Origin: Rubrivivax sp.
GTDB taxonomy: Bacteria; Pseudomonadota; Gammaproteobacteria; Burkholderiales; Burkholderiaceae_C
Direction: 5' to 3'
NCBI GenBank assembly: GCA_020248915.1
Contig: JADCGP010000015.1
Span: forward strand, 62,001 to 126,000
Length of the DNA stretch: 64,000 bases
Position 1 is the first letter of the stretch; every line of letters starts with the position of its first letter. Made by a program: the position numbers and the translations under genes. The notes below the pieces were generated by a model. That model did not search any database, had not been told where the DNA came from, and saw only the letters and a program-made list of their open reading frames with translations. Below, piece by piece: positions 53,519-63,063 of the stretch.

Positions 53519-54109
53519 ATGAGCGCGCCGCCCGCATCCGTGCCGTCCCCCGCCGCGCCCGCCGGCGCCGGGCGCAAGCACCGCATCGCCACCGTCTCGC
53601 TGGCCGGCTGCTTCGGCTGCCACACGTCGCTGCTGGACATCGACGAGCGGCTGTTCGAGCTGGCCGGCCGCATCGAGCTCGACCGCAGCCCGCTCACCGA
53701 CCTCAAGCGCTGCGGTCACGCCGACATCGGCCTGGTCGAGGGCGGCCTGTGCAACGCCGAGAACGTGCAGGTGCTGCGCGAGTTCCGCCGCCACTGCGAC
53801 GTGCTGGTGGCGGTGGGCGCGTGCGCGATCACCGGCGGGCTGCCGGCGCAGCGCAACGCGCTGGACATCGGCGCGATCCTGCGCGACGTGTACGTCGCCC
53901 GGCCCGGCCTCGCGCCGGGCAGCCGCGTGCCCGACGACCCCGAGCTGCCGCTGCCGCTCGCGCGCGTGCACCCGATCCACGAGGTCGTCCACGTCGACCA
54001 CTTCCTGCCCGGCTGCCCGCCATCGGCCGACGCGATCTGGGAGTTCCTGCTCGCGCTGCTGGACGGCCGCGAGCCGCCCGTCACGCGCGGTCGCCTGCGC
54101 TACGACTGA
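53519..54109 (+). CDS. hoxY: NAD-reducing hydrogenase small subunit HoxY
   Basis: IATVSLAGCFGCHTSLLDIDERLFELA..VGACAITGGLPAQRN..HFLPGCPPSADAIWEFL. Confidence 0.95.
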   Translation: MSAPPASVPSPAAPAGAGRKHRIATVSLAGCFGCHTSLLDIDERLFELAGRIELDRSPLTDLKRCGHADIGLVEGGLCNAENVQVLREFRRHCDVLVAVGACAITGGLPAQRNALDIGAILRDVYVARPGLAPGSRVPDDPELPLPLARVHPIHEVVHVDHFLPGCPPSADAIWEFLLALLDGREPPVTRGRLRYD

Positions 54110-55635
54110 TGACGATGAGCTCCGCCCCCGCCGGCGCTGCCGCCGCCGCTCCCGCACGCGGCCTGCGCCGCGTCGCCATCGACCCGTTGTCGCGCGTGGA
54201 GGGCCACGGCAAGGTGACGCTGCTGCTCGACGAGCACAACCGCGTGCGCCAGGCGCGGCTGCACATCGTCGAGTTCCGCGGCTTCGAGGCCTTCGTCTGC
54301 GGCCGCCCGTACTGGGAGGTGCCGGTGATGGTGCAGCGGCTGTGCGGCATCTGCCCGGTGTCGCACCATCTGGCGGCGAGCAAGGCCCTCGACGCCGCGC
54401 TCGGCCTGCGCGCGGTGCCTGCGGCGGCCGAGGCGCAGCGCCGGCTGATGCACCATGGCCAGATCCTGCAGAGCCACGCACTGCACTTCTTCCACCTGAG
54501 CAGCCCCGATCTGCTGTTCGGCTTCGGCAGCGACGCCGGCCGGCGCCACATCCTCGCCGTGGCCGAGGCGCATCCGCAGATCGCGCGCCAGGGCGTGCTG
54601 CTGCGCCAGTTCGGGCAGGACGTGATCTTCGCCACCGCGGGCAAGAAGGTGCACGGCACCGGCTCGGTGCCCGGGGGCGTCAACCGCGCACTGCCGCGTG
54701 CCGAGCGCGACGCGCTGGCGGCGCGGCTGCCGCAGGTGCTGGCCTGGTGCGAGCAGGCGGTGGACCTGGTGGCGCGGCTGCACGAGGCGGACGCGCCGCT
54801 GTACGACGGCTTCGGCGCGGCGCCGATGGCGCTGATGTCGCTGCTGGGCACAGGCGAACGCGATGGCGCGCTCGAGCTGTACGACGGCCGCCTGACGGTG
54901 CGCGACGCGGCCGGCGCGGTGACCGTCGACGGCGCCGACCCGGCCGGCTACCTGGGGCTGATCGACGAGGAAGTGCGGCCGTGGAGCTACATGAAGTTCC
55001 CGTACCTGCGCGCGCTCGGCCCCGAGGCCGGCAGCTACCGCGTCGGCCCGCTGGCACGGGTGCAGAACTGCAGCCGCATCGCCACGCCGCGCGCCGAGGC
55101 CCGCCGGCAGCAGTTCCGCGCGCGCGCTGTCGGGCTGCAGCACGGCGCGCTGGCCACGCACTGGGCGCGGATGATCGAGATGCTGCACGCGGCCGAGGTG
55201 ATCGGGCAGCTGCTGGACGACGAGGCCCTGCTCGGCACCGCGATCGCCGCCGCGCTGCCTGCCGAGCGCCCGGGCGAGGGCGTGGGCGTGATCGAGGCGC
55301 CGCGCGGCACGCTGATCCACCACTACCGCATCGGCCCCGACGAGCTGGTGCAGTGGTGCAACCTGATCGTCAGCACGACGCACAACAACCAGGCCCTGCA
55401 CGACACGGTGCGCGCGGTGGCCGACGCGCACTTCGACGGCCGCGAGGTGACCGAAGGGCTGCTCAACCACGTCGAGGTCGCCATCCGTGCCTACGACCCG
55501 TGCCTGAGCTGCGCGACGCACGCGCTCGGCTCGATGCCGCTCGAGGTGCGCGCGCAGGCCGCCGACGGCAGCGACCGCGGCGGCCTGCTGCGCGACGGCG
55601 ATGGCGGCGTGCACGCACTGCCGCCGGCGGCCTGA
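54109..55635 (+). CDS. hoxH: NAD-reducing hydrogenase large subunit HoxH
   Basis: Proximal RLCGICPVSHHLA and C-terminal DPCLSCATHALGSMPLEV Ni-ligand motifs intact. Confidence 0.96.
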   Translation: MTMSSAPAGAAAAAPARGLRRVAIDPLSRVEGHGKVTLLLDEHNRVRQARLHIVEFRGFEAFVCGRPYWEVPVMVQRLCGICPVSHHLAASKALDAALGLRAVPAAAEAQRRLMHHGQILQSHALHFFHLSSPDLLFGFGSDAGRRHILAVAEAHPQIARQGVLLRQFGQDVIFATAGKKVHGTGSVPGGVNRALPRAERDALAARLPQVLAWCEQAVDLVARLHEADAPLYDGFGAAPMALMSLLGTGERDGALELYDGRLTVRDAAGAVTVDGADPAGYLGLIDEEVRPWSYMKFPYLRALGPEAGSYRVGPLARVQNCSRIATPRAEARRQQFRARAVGLQHGALATHWARMIEMLHAAEVIGQLLDDEALLGTAIAAALPAERPGEGVGVIEAPRGTLIHHYRIGPDELVQWCNLIVSTTHNNQALHDTVRAVADAHFDGREVTEGLLNHVEVAIRAYDPCLSCATHALGSMPLEVRAQAADGSDRGGLLRDGDGGVHALPPAA

Positions 55636-55651
55636 GAGGGTGACCCCGGCG

Positions 55652-56392
55652 ATGGCCGCGCCCTGGCTCGTCGTCGCGATCGGCAACGCCAGCCGCGGCG
55701 ACGACGCGCTCGGCCCGGCGCTGGCCGCGCGGCTGGCGGAGACGGCTGCGGCGGCCGCGGTCCACGAGGACCGGGAGGACCAGGAGGTCCACAGGGCCCA
55801 CGCGACGGCCCGCGCGGACGATGCACACGGCGCCGACGACGCCGGCGGCGCGCTCGTCGAGATCGTGGAGCGCTACCAGCTCCAGCTGGAGGACCTGCTG
55901 CTGCTGCAGGGCCGCCGCGGCGTGCTGTTCGTGGACGCCGCGCGCACGCCCGCCGAGCCGACGTGCCGGCCTCTGGCGCCCGCAGCGGGCGCCACGGCCT
56001 TCACCCACGCGCTGGCGCCGGCCGTGCTGCTCGGCCTGTACCGGCGCGTGCTCGGCGCCGACCCGCCGCCGTCGTGGCTGCTGCCGCTGCCGGGTCGGCA
56101 GTGGGAACTGGGCGCGCCGCTGTCCGACCTCGGGCGGCGCAGCCTCGACGCCGGCTGGACCGCCGCGCGGGCCTGGATCGGGCAGCGCACGACCTGCGTG
56201 GAAGAATCCGCGCGACCGCCATGCTCGACCGCGCCGCCATCGCCCTGCTGCGCCCGGCCCTCGACCGGGCGGCCGGCGGGCTCGTGCGCTGGGGCATCGG
56301 CGCCGATGCGGTCACGCTCGCGGGCTTCGCCATCGGGCTCGGCGGCGCGCTCGCCATCGCGCTCGGCGCTCCGCTGGCGGGCCTCGCGCTGA
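55652..56392 (+). CDS. hoxW: hydrogenase maturation endopeptidase HoxW-like; 3' end uncertain (overlaps next gene)
   Basis: LVVAIGNASRGDDALGPALAARLAE..VEIVERYQLQLEDLLLLQGRRGVLFVDAAR; no stop until 56392 although next gene starts at 56221. Confidence 0.8.
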   Translation: MAAPWLVVAIGNASRGDDALGPALAARLAETAAAAAVHEDREDQEVHRAHATARADDAHGADDAGGALVEIVERYQLQLEDLLLLQGRRGVLFVDAARTPAEPTCRPLAPAAGATAFTHALAPAVLLGLYRRVLGADPPPSWLLPLPGRQWELGAPLSDLGRRSLDAGWTAARAWIGQRTTCVEESARPPCSTAPPSPCCARPSTGRPAGSCAGASAPMRSRSRASPSGSAARSPSRSALRWRASR

Positions 56393-56829
56393 TCCTGCTG
56401 TCGCGGCTGGCCGACGGGCTGGACGGCGCGGTGGCGCGGCGCACGCGGCCCACCGACCGCGGCGCCTTCCTCGACATCGCGCTGGACTTCGTGTTCTACG
56501 CCAGCATCCCGCTGGCTTTCGCCGTCGCCGACCCCGCGGCCAACGCGCTGGCTGCGGCGGTGCTGCTGGCGGCCTTCGTCGGCACCGGCTCGAGCTTCCT
56601 CGCCTTCGCGGTGCTGGCCGAGCGGCGCGGGCTGAAGAGCGAGGCCTACCCGAAGAAGGGCATCTACTACCTCGGCGGCCTCACCGAGGCCACCGAGACG
56701 CTGATCTGCTTTGCCGCGATGTGCCTGTGGCCCGGCGCCTTCGCGCTGCTGGCCTATGGCTTTGCCGCGCTGTGCGGCGTCACGCTGGCCACGCGCATCG
56801 CGGCCGGCTGGCGCGCGTTCCCGGTGTAA
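56221..56829 (+). CDS. CDP-alcohol phosphatidyltransferase family protein
   Basis: LADGLDGAVARRTRPTDRGAFLDIALDFVFY matches D-G-x2-A-R-x8-G-x3-D-x3-D. Confidence 0.93.
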   Translation: MLDRAAIALLRPALDRAAGGLVRWGIGADAVTLAGFAIGLGGALAIALGAPLAGLALILLSRLADGLDGAVARRTRPTDRGAFLDIALDFVFYASIPLAFAVADPAANALAAAVLLAAFVGTGSSFLAFAVLAERRGLKSEAYPKKGIYYLGGLTEATETLICFAAMCLWPGAFALLAYGFAALCGVTLATRIAAGWRAFPV

Positions 56830-56897
56830 CGTCGGGACGCCCGCGGCGAGCTGGGCCTGCCCCGATCCATGGTACGAACCCCCGCGCCGAGGCGCGC

Positions 56898-59060
56898 ATG
56901 AACCCGCGCAAGATCGCCCTGCTGCTCTTGGTGGCCGCCGCCGTGGCGGCCTTCTTCGCCCTCGACCTCGGGCGCTTCTTCAGCCTGGCCTACGTCAAGG
57001 GCGCCCAGGCGCACTTCGCGGCGCTGTACGCCGAGCGGCCGGCGCTGGTGCTCGGGGCGTACGCGCTCGCCTACGTGGCAGTGTTCGCGCTGGCGCTGCC
57101 GGTGGGCGCGGTCATGACGCTGATAGGGGGCGCCCTCTTCGGCTGGGTGGTGGGCACCGTCGTCGTGTCCTTCGCCTCGTCGATCGGCGCGCTGCTGGCC
57201 TTCCTCGCCGCGCGCTTCCTGCTGGCCGACGGGGTGCGGGCGCGCTTCGGCCCCCGGCTTGCCGAGGTCGACAAGGGCATCGCCAGGGACGGGGCCTTCT
57301 ACCTGTTCACGCTGCGCCTGATCCCGGCCATCCCGCCCGCCGCCATCAACTTGCTGTTCGGGCTGACCCGCATGCGGCCGTGGACCTTCTACTGGGTCAG
57401 CCAGCTCGGCATGCTGGCCGCCACGGTGGTGTACGTGAACGCGGGCACGCAGCTCGCGCGCATCGACTCGCTGGCGGGCATCCTGAGCCCGGCGCTGGTG
57501 GGCAGCTTCGTGCTGCTGGGCGTGTTCCCGCTGGCGGCCAGGAAGGGGGTCGAGGCGATGAAGGCGCGCCGGGTCTACGCGCGCTGGGCGTCCCGCCGGC
57601 CGCGGCGCTTCGACCGCAACCTGGTCGTCATCGGCGCCGGTGCGGCCGGGCTCGTCGCGAGCTACATCGCCGCGGCGGTGAAGGCGCGGGTGACGCTGGT
57701 GGAGGGCCACCGGATGGGCGGCGACTGCCTGAACTACGGCTGCGTGCCGAGCAAGGCGCTGATCCGGACCGCGACCCTGGCGCGCCAGATGCGGCACGCT
57801 GCCGACTACGGGCTGCGGCCGGCCGAGCCGGCACTGGACTTCGCCGAGGTGATGGAGCGCGTGGCGCGCGTCTTGCGCGACATCGAGCCCCACGACTCGG
57901 TCGAGCGCTACACCGGCCTGGGCGTGGACGTGCAGCTTGGCCGCGCGACCATCGTCGACCCCTGGCACGTGCAGATCGCGCGCGACGACGGCACGACCCA
58001 GCGGCTCAGCACGCGCGCCATCGTCGTCGCCACCGGGGCGCGGCCCTTCGTGCCGCCGCTGCCGGGCATTGAAGACGTGGGCGTGCTCACGAGCGACACG
58101 CTGTGGCATATGCGCGCGCTGCCGCAGCGTCTGCTGGTGCTGGGCGGCGGCCCGATCGGCTGCGAGCTGGCGCAGGCCTTCGCGCGGCTGGGCTCGCAGG
58201 TGACGCAGGTGGAGAGGCTGCCGCGGCTGATGGCGCGCGAGGACGAGGACGTGTCGGCCTTCGTGCAGCGTGCGCTGGAGGCCGACGGCGTGCGCGTGCT
58301 GACCGGGCACGAGGCGTTGCGCTGCGGCGTGGAGCCGGCGGCCGGCGGCGGGACCCGGTTCCTCGTCGCCGCCCAGGGCGGGGACGAGCGGCGGATCGAG
58401 TTCGACGCCCTGCTGTGTGCCGTGGGCCGCGTCGCGCGGCTGGAGGGCTTCGGCCTGGAGGAGCTGGGCATCCCCACCGGCCGCACGATCGCCACCGACG
58501 AGTACCTGCAGACGATCTACCCCAACATCCTCGCCTGCGGCGACGTGGCCGGGCCGTTCCAGTTCACGCACACGGCCTCGCACCAGGCCTGGTACGCGGC
58601 GGTCAACGGCCTGTTCGGACCGTTCAAGCGCTTCAAGGCCGACTACCGGGTGATCCCCTGGTGCACCTTCGTCGACCCCGAGGTGGCGCGCGTCGGGCTC
58701 AACGAGCAGGAGGCGCGCGAGCAGGGCGTCGCCTTCGAGGTCACGCGCTACGGCATCGACGACCTGGACCGCGCCATCGTCGACGGCGCCGCGCAGGGCT
58801 GGGTGAAGGTGCTCACCGCGCCGGGCAAGGACCGCATCCTCGGCGTGACGATCGTCGGCGCGCACGCCGGCGAGCTGATCGCCGAGTTCGTGCTGGCAAT
58901 GAAGCACGGCCTCGGGCTGAACCGCATCCTCGGCACCATCCACGTCTACCCGACGCTCGCCGAGGCCAACAAGTACGCCGCCGGCCAGTGGCGGCGCGCC
59001 CACGCGCCGCAGGGGCTGTTGCGCTGGGTGGAGCGCTTCCATGCTTGGCGCCGGGGCTGA
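56898..59060 (+). CDS. fusion of TVP38/TMEM64 (SNARE-associated) membrane domain with a pyridine nucleotide-disulfide oxidoreductase
   Basis: N-terminal AYVAVFALALPVGAVMTLIGGALFGWVVGTVVVSFASSIGALLAFLAARFL; then VVIGAGAAGLVASYIAAAVKARVTLVEGHRMGGDCLNYGCVPSKALIR. Confidence 0.93.
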   Translation: MNPRKIALLLLVAAAVAAFFALDLGRFFSLAYVKGAQAHFAALYAERPALVLGAYALAYVAVFALALPVGAVMTLIGGALFGWVVGTVVVSFASSIGALLAFLAARFLLADGVRARFGPRLAEVDKGIARDGAFYLFTLRLIPAIPPAAINLLFGLTRMRPWTFYWVSQLGMLAATVVYVNAGTQLARIDSLAGILSPALVGSFVLLGVFPLAARKGVEAMKARRVYARWASRRPRRFDRNLVVIGAGAAGLVASYIAAAVKARVTLVEGHRMGGDCLNYGCVPSKALIRTATLARQMRHAADYGLRPAEPALDFAEVMERVARVLRDIEPHDSVERYTGLGVDVQLGRATIVDPWHVQIARDDGTTQRLSTRAIVVATGARPFVPPLPGIEDVGVLTSDTLWHMRALPQRLLVLGGGPIGCELAQAFARLGSQVTQVERLPRLMAREDEDVSAFVQRALEADGVRVLTGHEALRCGVEPAAGGGTRFLVAAQGGDERRIEFDALLCAVGRVARLEGFGLEELGIPTGRTIATDEYLQTIYPNILACGDVAGPFQFTHTASHQAWYAAVNGLFGPFKRFKADYRVIPWCTFVDPEVARVGLNEQEAREQGVAFEVTRYGIDDLDRAIVDGAAQGWVKVLTAPGKDRILGVTIVGAHAGELIAEFVLAMKHGLGLNRILGTIHVYPTLAEANKYAAGQWRRAHAPQGLLRWVERFHAWRRG

Positions 59061-59844
59061 GGCCGTGCGGCGCGTCGCGGCGGCGCTGGCGGTCGTGGCT
59101 GCGTCGGCCACGCCGCCCGCAGCGGGGCAGCCTGCGCCCGTGCCGGTGCCGGTGCCGGCTCCGGTCGCGGACGGCGCGCTGCACCCGGCCTGGCGCGTGG
59201 CCGGGCTGCCGCAGCAGAAGCCGCCGCTCACGCAGTACGCGGCGGCAAAGGTCGATGGCGTGGAGGCCCTGCTGCTCGACGCCCGCGCCTCGTATGGCAA
59301 CCTCGTGCTCGACCTGTCCGGGCGTGCGCCGCCGCTGCGCATCGGCTGGCGCTGGCGGCTCGAGCAGGCCAACCCCGCGCTCGACCTGAGCCGCAAGGCC
59401 GGCGACGACAGCCCGGCCAAGGTCTGCCTCGCGTTCGACCTGCCGCTCGCGGCGGTGCCGATCGTCGAGCGGCAGCTGCTGCGGCTGGCCCGGGCGCGCA
59501 GCGGCGAGCCGCTGCCCTCGGCCACGCTGTGCTGGGTGTGGGGCCACGCCGAGCCCGTGGGCAGCGTGATCGACAACCCCTTCTCGCGCCGCGTGCGCTT
59601 CGTCGTGCTGCGTGGCCGTGGCGACGCCACCGGGCGCTGGTACGACGAGCTGCGCGACGTGGCAGCCGACTTCCGGCGCGCTTTCGGCGACGAGTGGACC
59701 GACCCGGCGCGGCTGCCGCCGCTGTCGGCGCTGATCGTCGGCGCCGACGCCGACAATACCGGCGCGTCCAGCCGTGCGCTGCTGGCCGGACCCTACCTCG
59801 AGCCCCGCGCCTTGACCGCCGCCCCACCGGCCCCGCCCCGTTGA
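59041..59844 (+). CDS. DUF3047 domain-containing protein
   Basis: RIGWRWRLEQANPALDLSRKAGDDSPAKVCLAFD..LCWVWGHAEPVGSVIDNPFSRRVRFVVLRGRGDATGRWYDELRDVAADFRRAFGDE. Confidence 0.85.
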   Translation: MLGAGAEAVRRVAAALAVVAASATPPAAGQPAPVPVPVPAPVADGALHPAWRVAGLPQQKPPLTQYAAAKVDGVEALLLDARASYGNLVLDLSGRAPPLRIGWRWRLEQANPALDLSRKAGDDSPAKVCLAFDLPLAAVPIVERQLLRLARARSGEPLPSATLCWVWGHAEPVGSVIDNPFSRRVRFVVLRGRGDATGRWYDELRDVAADFRRAFGDEWTDPARLPPLSALIVGADADNTGASSRALLAGPYLEPRALTAAPPAPPR

Positions 59845-60992
59845 AGCGCATCCTCCTGCTCGGCGGCGGCCACGCCCACGTCCACGTGCTGAAGGAGCTG
59901 GCACGGCAGCCCATTGCCGGCGCCGAGGTGCTGCTGGTCGCGCCGTTCGAGCGCGCGATCTACTCCGGCATGGTGCCCGGCATCGTGGCCGGCCACTACC
60001 GCGCCGCCCAGGCCGCGATCCCGCTGGCCCCGCTGGCCGCCGCGGCCGGCGTGCTGCTGGTGGAGGGCCGGGCGGTGGCGCTCGACCCGGCGCGCCGCGT
60101 CGTGCACCTGGCCGACGGGCGCGTCGCCGAGTACGAGCTGCTGTCGCTCGACGTCGGCGCCACGCAGGCGCGCGAGGCGATCCCCGGCGCGCGCGAGCAC
60201 GGGTTGTTCGTGCGCCCGATCGAGCACTTCGTGCGGCTGCTCGACGGCCTGGTCGGCCTGGCCCGGCAGCGCGTGCTCGACGTCGTGGTGGTGGGTGCGG
60301 GCGCCGCCGGCGTGGAACTCTCGCTGGCGCTCGCGCACCGGCTGGCCGGGACCGATGGGGAGCGCGCCCGTGTCGCGCTCGTCACCGGCGGGCCGCGGCC
60401 GCTGGCGGGCTATCCGCCGCGGGCCGTGGAGCACGCAGAGCGCGCGCTGGCACGCTCGCGCATCACGGTGTTCCGCGAGCCCTGCGCGCGCATCGACGCC
60501 GGCAGCGTGCTGCTCGCCTCGGGCGCCGGGCTGGCCTGCGATGCCCCGGTGATCGCCACTGGTGTCGACCCGCACCCGTGGCTGGCGGCCAGCGGACTGG
60601 CCGTCGACGCGCGCGGCTTCGTCGCCACCGGACCGACACTGCAGAGCCGCTCCCACCCCGCGGTCTTCGCGGCAGGCGACTGCGCGAGCCGCGACGACGT
60701 GGCCCATCCGCGCAGCGGCGTGTACGCGGTGCGGGCCGGGCCCCCGCTGGCCCGCAACCTGAGGCTCGCTGCGGGCGGCGGCACGCTGCTGCCCTACCAG
60801 CCTCGGCGCCGCACGCTCAACCTCGTGTCGTGCGGCGGCCGCCGCGCGATCCTCGCGTGGGGCCCGCTGGTGGCCGAGGGCCGCTGGGCCTGGTGGTGGA
60901 AGGACCGGATCGACCGCGGCTTCATTGCGCAGTACACCCTGCCGGCCGGCATGCCCGGCGGCCAGCCGGCCGCGGCCGAGGCCCGCAGATGA
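59841..60992 (+). CDS. FAD-dependent pyridine nucleotide-disulfide oxidoreductase (NDH-2/SelD-associated-like), TTG start
   Basis: RILLLGGGHAHVHVLKELARQPIAGAEVLLVAPFERAIYSGMVPGIVAGHY..VVVVGAGAAGVELSLALAHRL..VFAAGDCA. Confidence 0.9.
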   Translation: MKRILLLGGGHAHVHVLKELARQPIAGAEVLLVAPFERAIYSGMVPGIVAGHYRAAQAAIPLAPLAAAAGVLLVEGRAVALDPARRVVHLADGRVAEYELLSLDVGATQAREAIPGAREHGLFVRPIEHFVRLLDGLVGLARQRVLDVVVVGAGAAGVELSLALAHRLAGTDGERARVALVTGGPRPLAGYPPRAVEHAERALARSRITVFREPCARIDAGSVLLASGAGLACDAPVIATGVDPHPWLAASGLAVDARGFVATGPTLQSRSHPAVFAAGDCASRDDVAHPRSGVYAVRAGPPLARNLRLAAGGGTLLPYQPRRRTLNLVSCGGRRAILAWGPLVAEGRWAWWWKDRIDRGFIAQYTLPAGMPGGQPAAAEARR

Positions 60993-61020
60993 CCGATGCG
61001 TCCTCCCCGGACGTGCTGGC

Positions 61021-62150
61021 CCGCGCCGCCGACCCGGCGTGCTGGTCGTGCATGCGCACGGCGGGCCGGTGCTCGGTCCGCCGCAGGCCTCGCGCGCCGA
61101 CGAGGACGCGCGGAGCTGGGCCGTCACGGTGCAACTCGGCCACGCGTGGGCCGGCTCGGTGCTTCGCCAGGGCGGCTTCGCCGTCGCGACCGCCGCCGAG
61201 GACACCGAGCGCATGCGGCGGATCTTCGTGCAGCACGTGGCCAGCCGCGGCGCACGCTGCTGCACGGGCAGATCTGGGGCGCGATGGTGGCGGCGCGTGC
61301 CGGCGCGATGTACCCGAAGAGCTGGGAAGGCATCCCGCCGACGAGCGTCGTCGCCGGCCCGGCCGCCTACGACTCCCAGCTCGACCTGCGTGCCATCTAC
61401 CAGCTGCTGTGCGGCAACCACCCGCGGCCCGACGAGCCGGCGCATCCGCTGGCCATCGGGCTGCCCGCCGGCAGCGGCCTGACCGGCGCCGAGCTCGCGG
61501 CGCGGGCCGACGCCTGCCTCGGACTGCGCCTGCCCGCCGCACAGCGCACGCCCGCAGCGCAAGGTCCGCACCACATCCTCTCGGTGCTGAAGAGCCACGG
61601 GAACTCGATCGCGGGCCACCTGGACTGGGGCACGTTCACGCTGCGCGACGTGGTGCAGAAGGCCGGCGGCCCGCCGTTCGGCAACCCGCGCGTGCGCTAC
61701 GCGGGCTCGGACGACGACGCCGGGCTCAATGCCGGGATCGACGCGGCCGGCCTGCGCTTCGCGCCCGACCCCGCGGCCGAGCGCCGCTTCGTCGCCGACG
61801 TCGACCGCGGCGGCCGCTTCGCGGTGCCGGTGCCGACGACGCATGGCACCGCCGACTCCATCGTCTTCATCGAGGGGCACGACACGCTGCGCCGGCGGAT
61901 GGAGACGGCGGGCCATGGCGCGCGCCTGGTGCAGACCTTCGTCGATTCGGGCGAGCACGGCTACCTGGGCGACGCGATCTACCCGCCGCTGTTCGAGGCG
62001 CTGCTGGCGTTGGTGGAGCGCGGCACGAAGCCGACACCCGCTGGCATTGCCGAGCGCTGCCGCTCGCTGCGCGCGGCAGCGCCGGCCGAGTGCCGCTTCG
62101 TGGTGGACCATGCGGCCAGGCCGTTGGCGTCGCGGGTGGCGCCGCGGTGA
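61021..62150 (+). pseudogene. decayed alpha/beta-hydrolase
   Basis: VLVVHAHGGPVLGPPQASRADEDARSWAVTVQLGHAWAGSVLRQGGFAVATAAEDTERMRRIFVQHVA in frame 1, continued in frame 3 as RTLLHGQIWGAMVAARAGAMYPKSWEGIPPTSVVAGPAAYDSQLDLR..; N-terminus not found. Confidence 0.7.
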
Positions 62151-62198
62151 TGCCGCGGTGATGCCGCGGGGCCGTGCGGTCGGCGCGCACGCGTCGCG

Positions 62199-63032
62199 CT
62201 ATTCCTTCGGCCGGAAGGCGACGATGAGCGTCGACGGCACGCGGCCGTCGGTGTCGCGCGGCAAGGTGCCGACGCGGTCGATCGCGCGCAGCACCGCCTC
62301 GTCCCAGGGCGGATGCCCGCTGCTGCGCAGCAGCCGCCTAGCGATAATCGTGCCGCTGGCCGCCGCGCGCACCTCGACCTCGGCGGCCGGGTTGCCGGGG
62401 ACGTCGCCGCTGAAGACGGTCTGGCTGCGGATCAGGTCGGCCAGGCGCGCCACGTAGGCGGTCGAAGGCGGCGCGTCGATGGCGCTGCCCGCGGCGGAGG
62501 CGGCCACCTGCGGCGCGCCTGCCCCGGCGCCGGCCTGGGCCAGCATCCGGCGCAGCTGCTGCTGGCGCGCCTGCTCGCGCGCGGCCTCGGCCTCGCGCTG
62601 GCGTTCGCGCCGCTCGCGGCGTTCGCGCACAGCCTGTTCCCGCGCAGCCTGTTCGCGCGCAGCCCGCGCACGGTCGGCCTGCTCGCGTCGTGCCGCCGCG
62701 CGCTCCGCGGCTGCCTTCGCGGTGGTGATGTCCGGCTGCGGCGCCGGGGGTTCGGCTGCGGGCTCCTGCGCCGGTGCCGGGGCGGGCGGCTGGACAGGTG
62801 GCGCCATGGCCGCCGCCTCGGCGGCCGGCGCCGGTGCGGGCGCGGCGAGCTCGGGCAGGCTGGCCCACAACTCGGCCGTGACGACCTGCGGCGTGGTGGT
62901 GCGCCACTGGGTCGCCCAGGCCAGCGCCGCGATCAGCACCGCGTGGGTCGTCAGCGCGAGCAGCGCGCCCAGCGCGGTGCCGCCGGGCGGCCGCGGCAGC
63001 AGCGCGTCGTGGGGCAGGGCGCCAGTGGTCAT
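62199..63032 (-). CDS. tolA: TolA/TonB-family envelope protein
   Basis: N-terminal TM, Pro/Ala and Arg/Glu-rich linker, C-terminal AYVARLADLIRSQTVFSGDVPGNPAAEVEVRAAASGTIIARRLLRSSGHPPWDEAVLRAIDRV; adjacent to tolR. Confidence 0.88.
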   Translation of the reverse strand: MTTGALPHDALLPRPPGGTALGALLALTTHAVLIAALAWATQWRTTTPQVVTAELWASLPELAAPAPAPAAEAAAMAPPVQPPAPAPAQEPAAEPPAPQPDITTAKAAAERAAARREQADRARAAREQAAREQAVRERRERRERQREAEAAREQARQQQLRRMLAQAGAGAGAPQVAASAAGSAIDAPPSTAYVARLADLIRSQTVFSGDVPGNPAAEVEVRAAASGTIIARRLLRSSGHPPWDEAVLRAIDRVGTLPRDTDGRVPSTLIVAFRPKE

Positions 63033-63063
63033 CGTCGGCAGGCTCGCAGCCGGCGTGGCCCGG

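Noticed and set aside
57601-59060. Mercury resistance (MerA) function
   Set aside because: No N-terminal HMA domain, no C-terminal vicinal cysteines and no mer genes nearby; only the generic disulfide-oxidoreductase core is present
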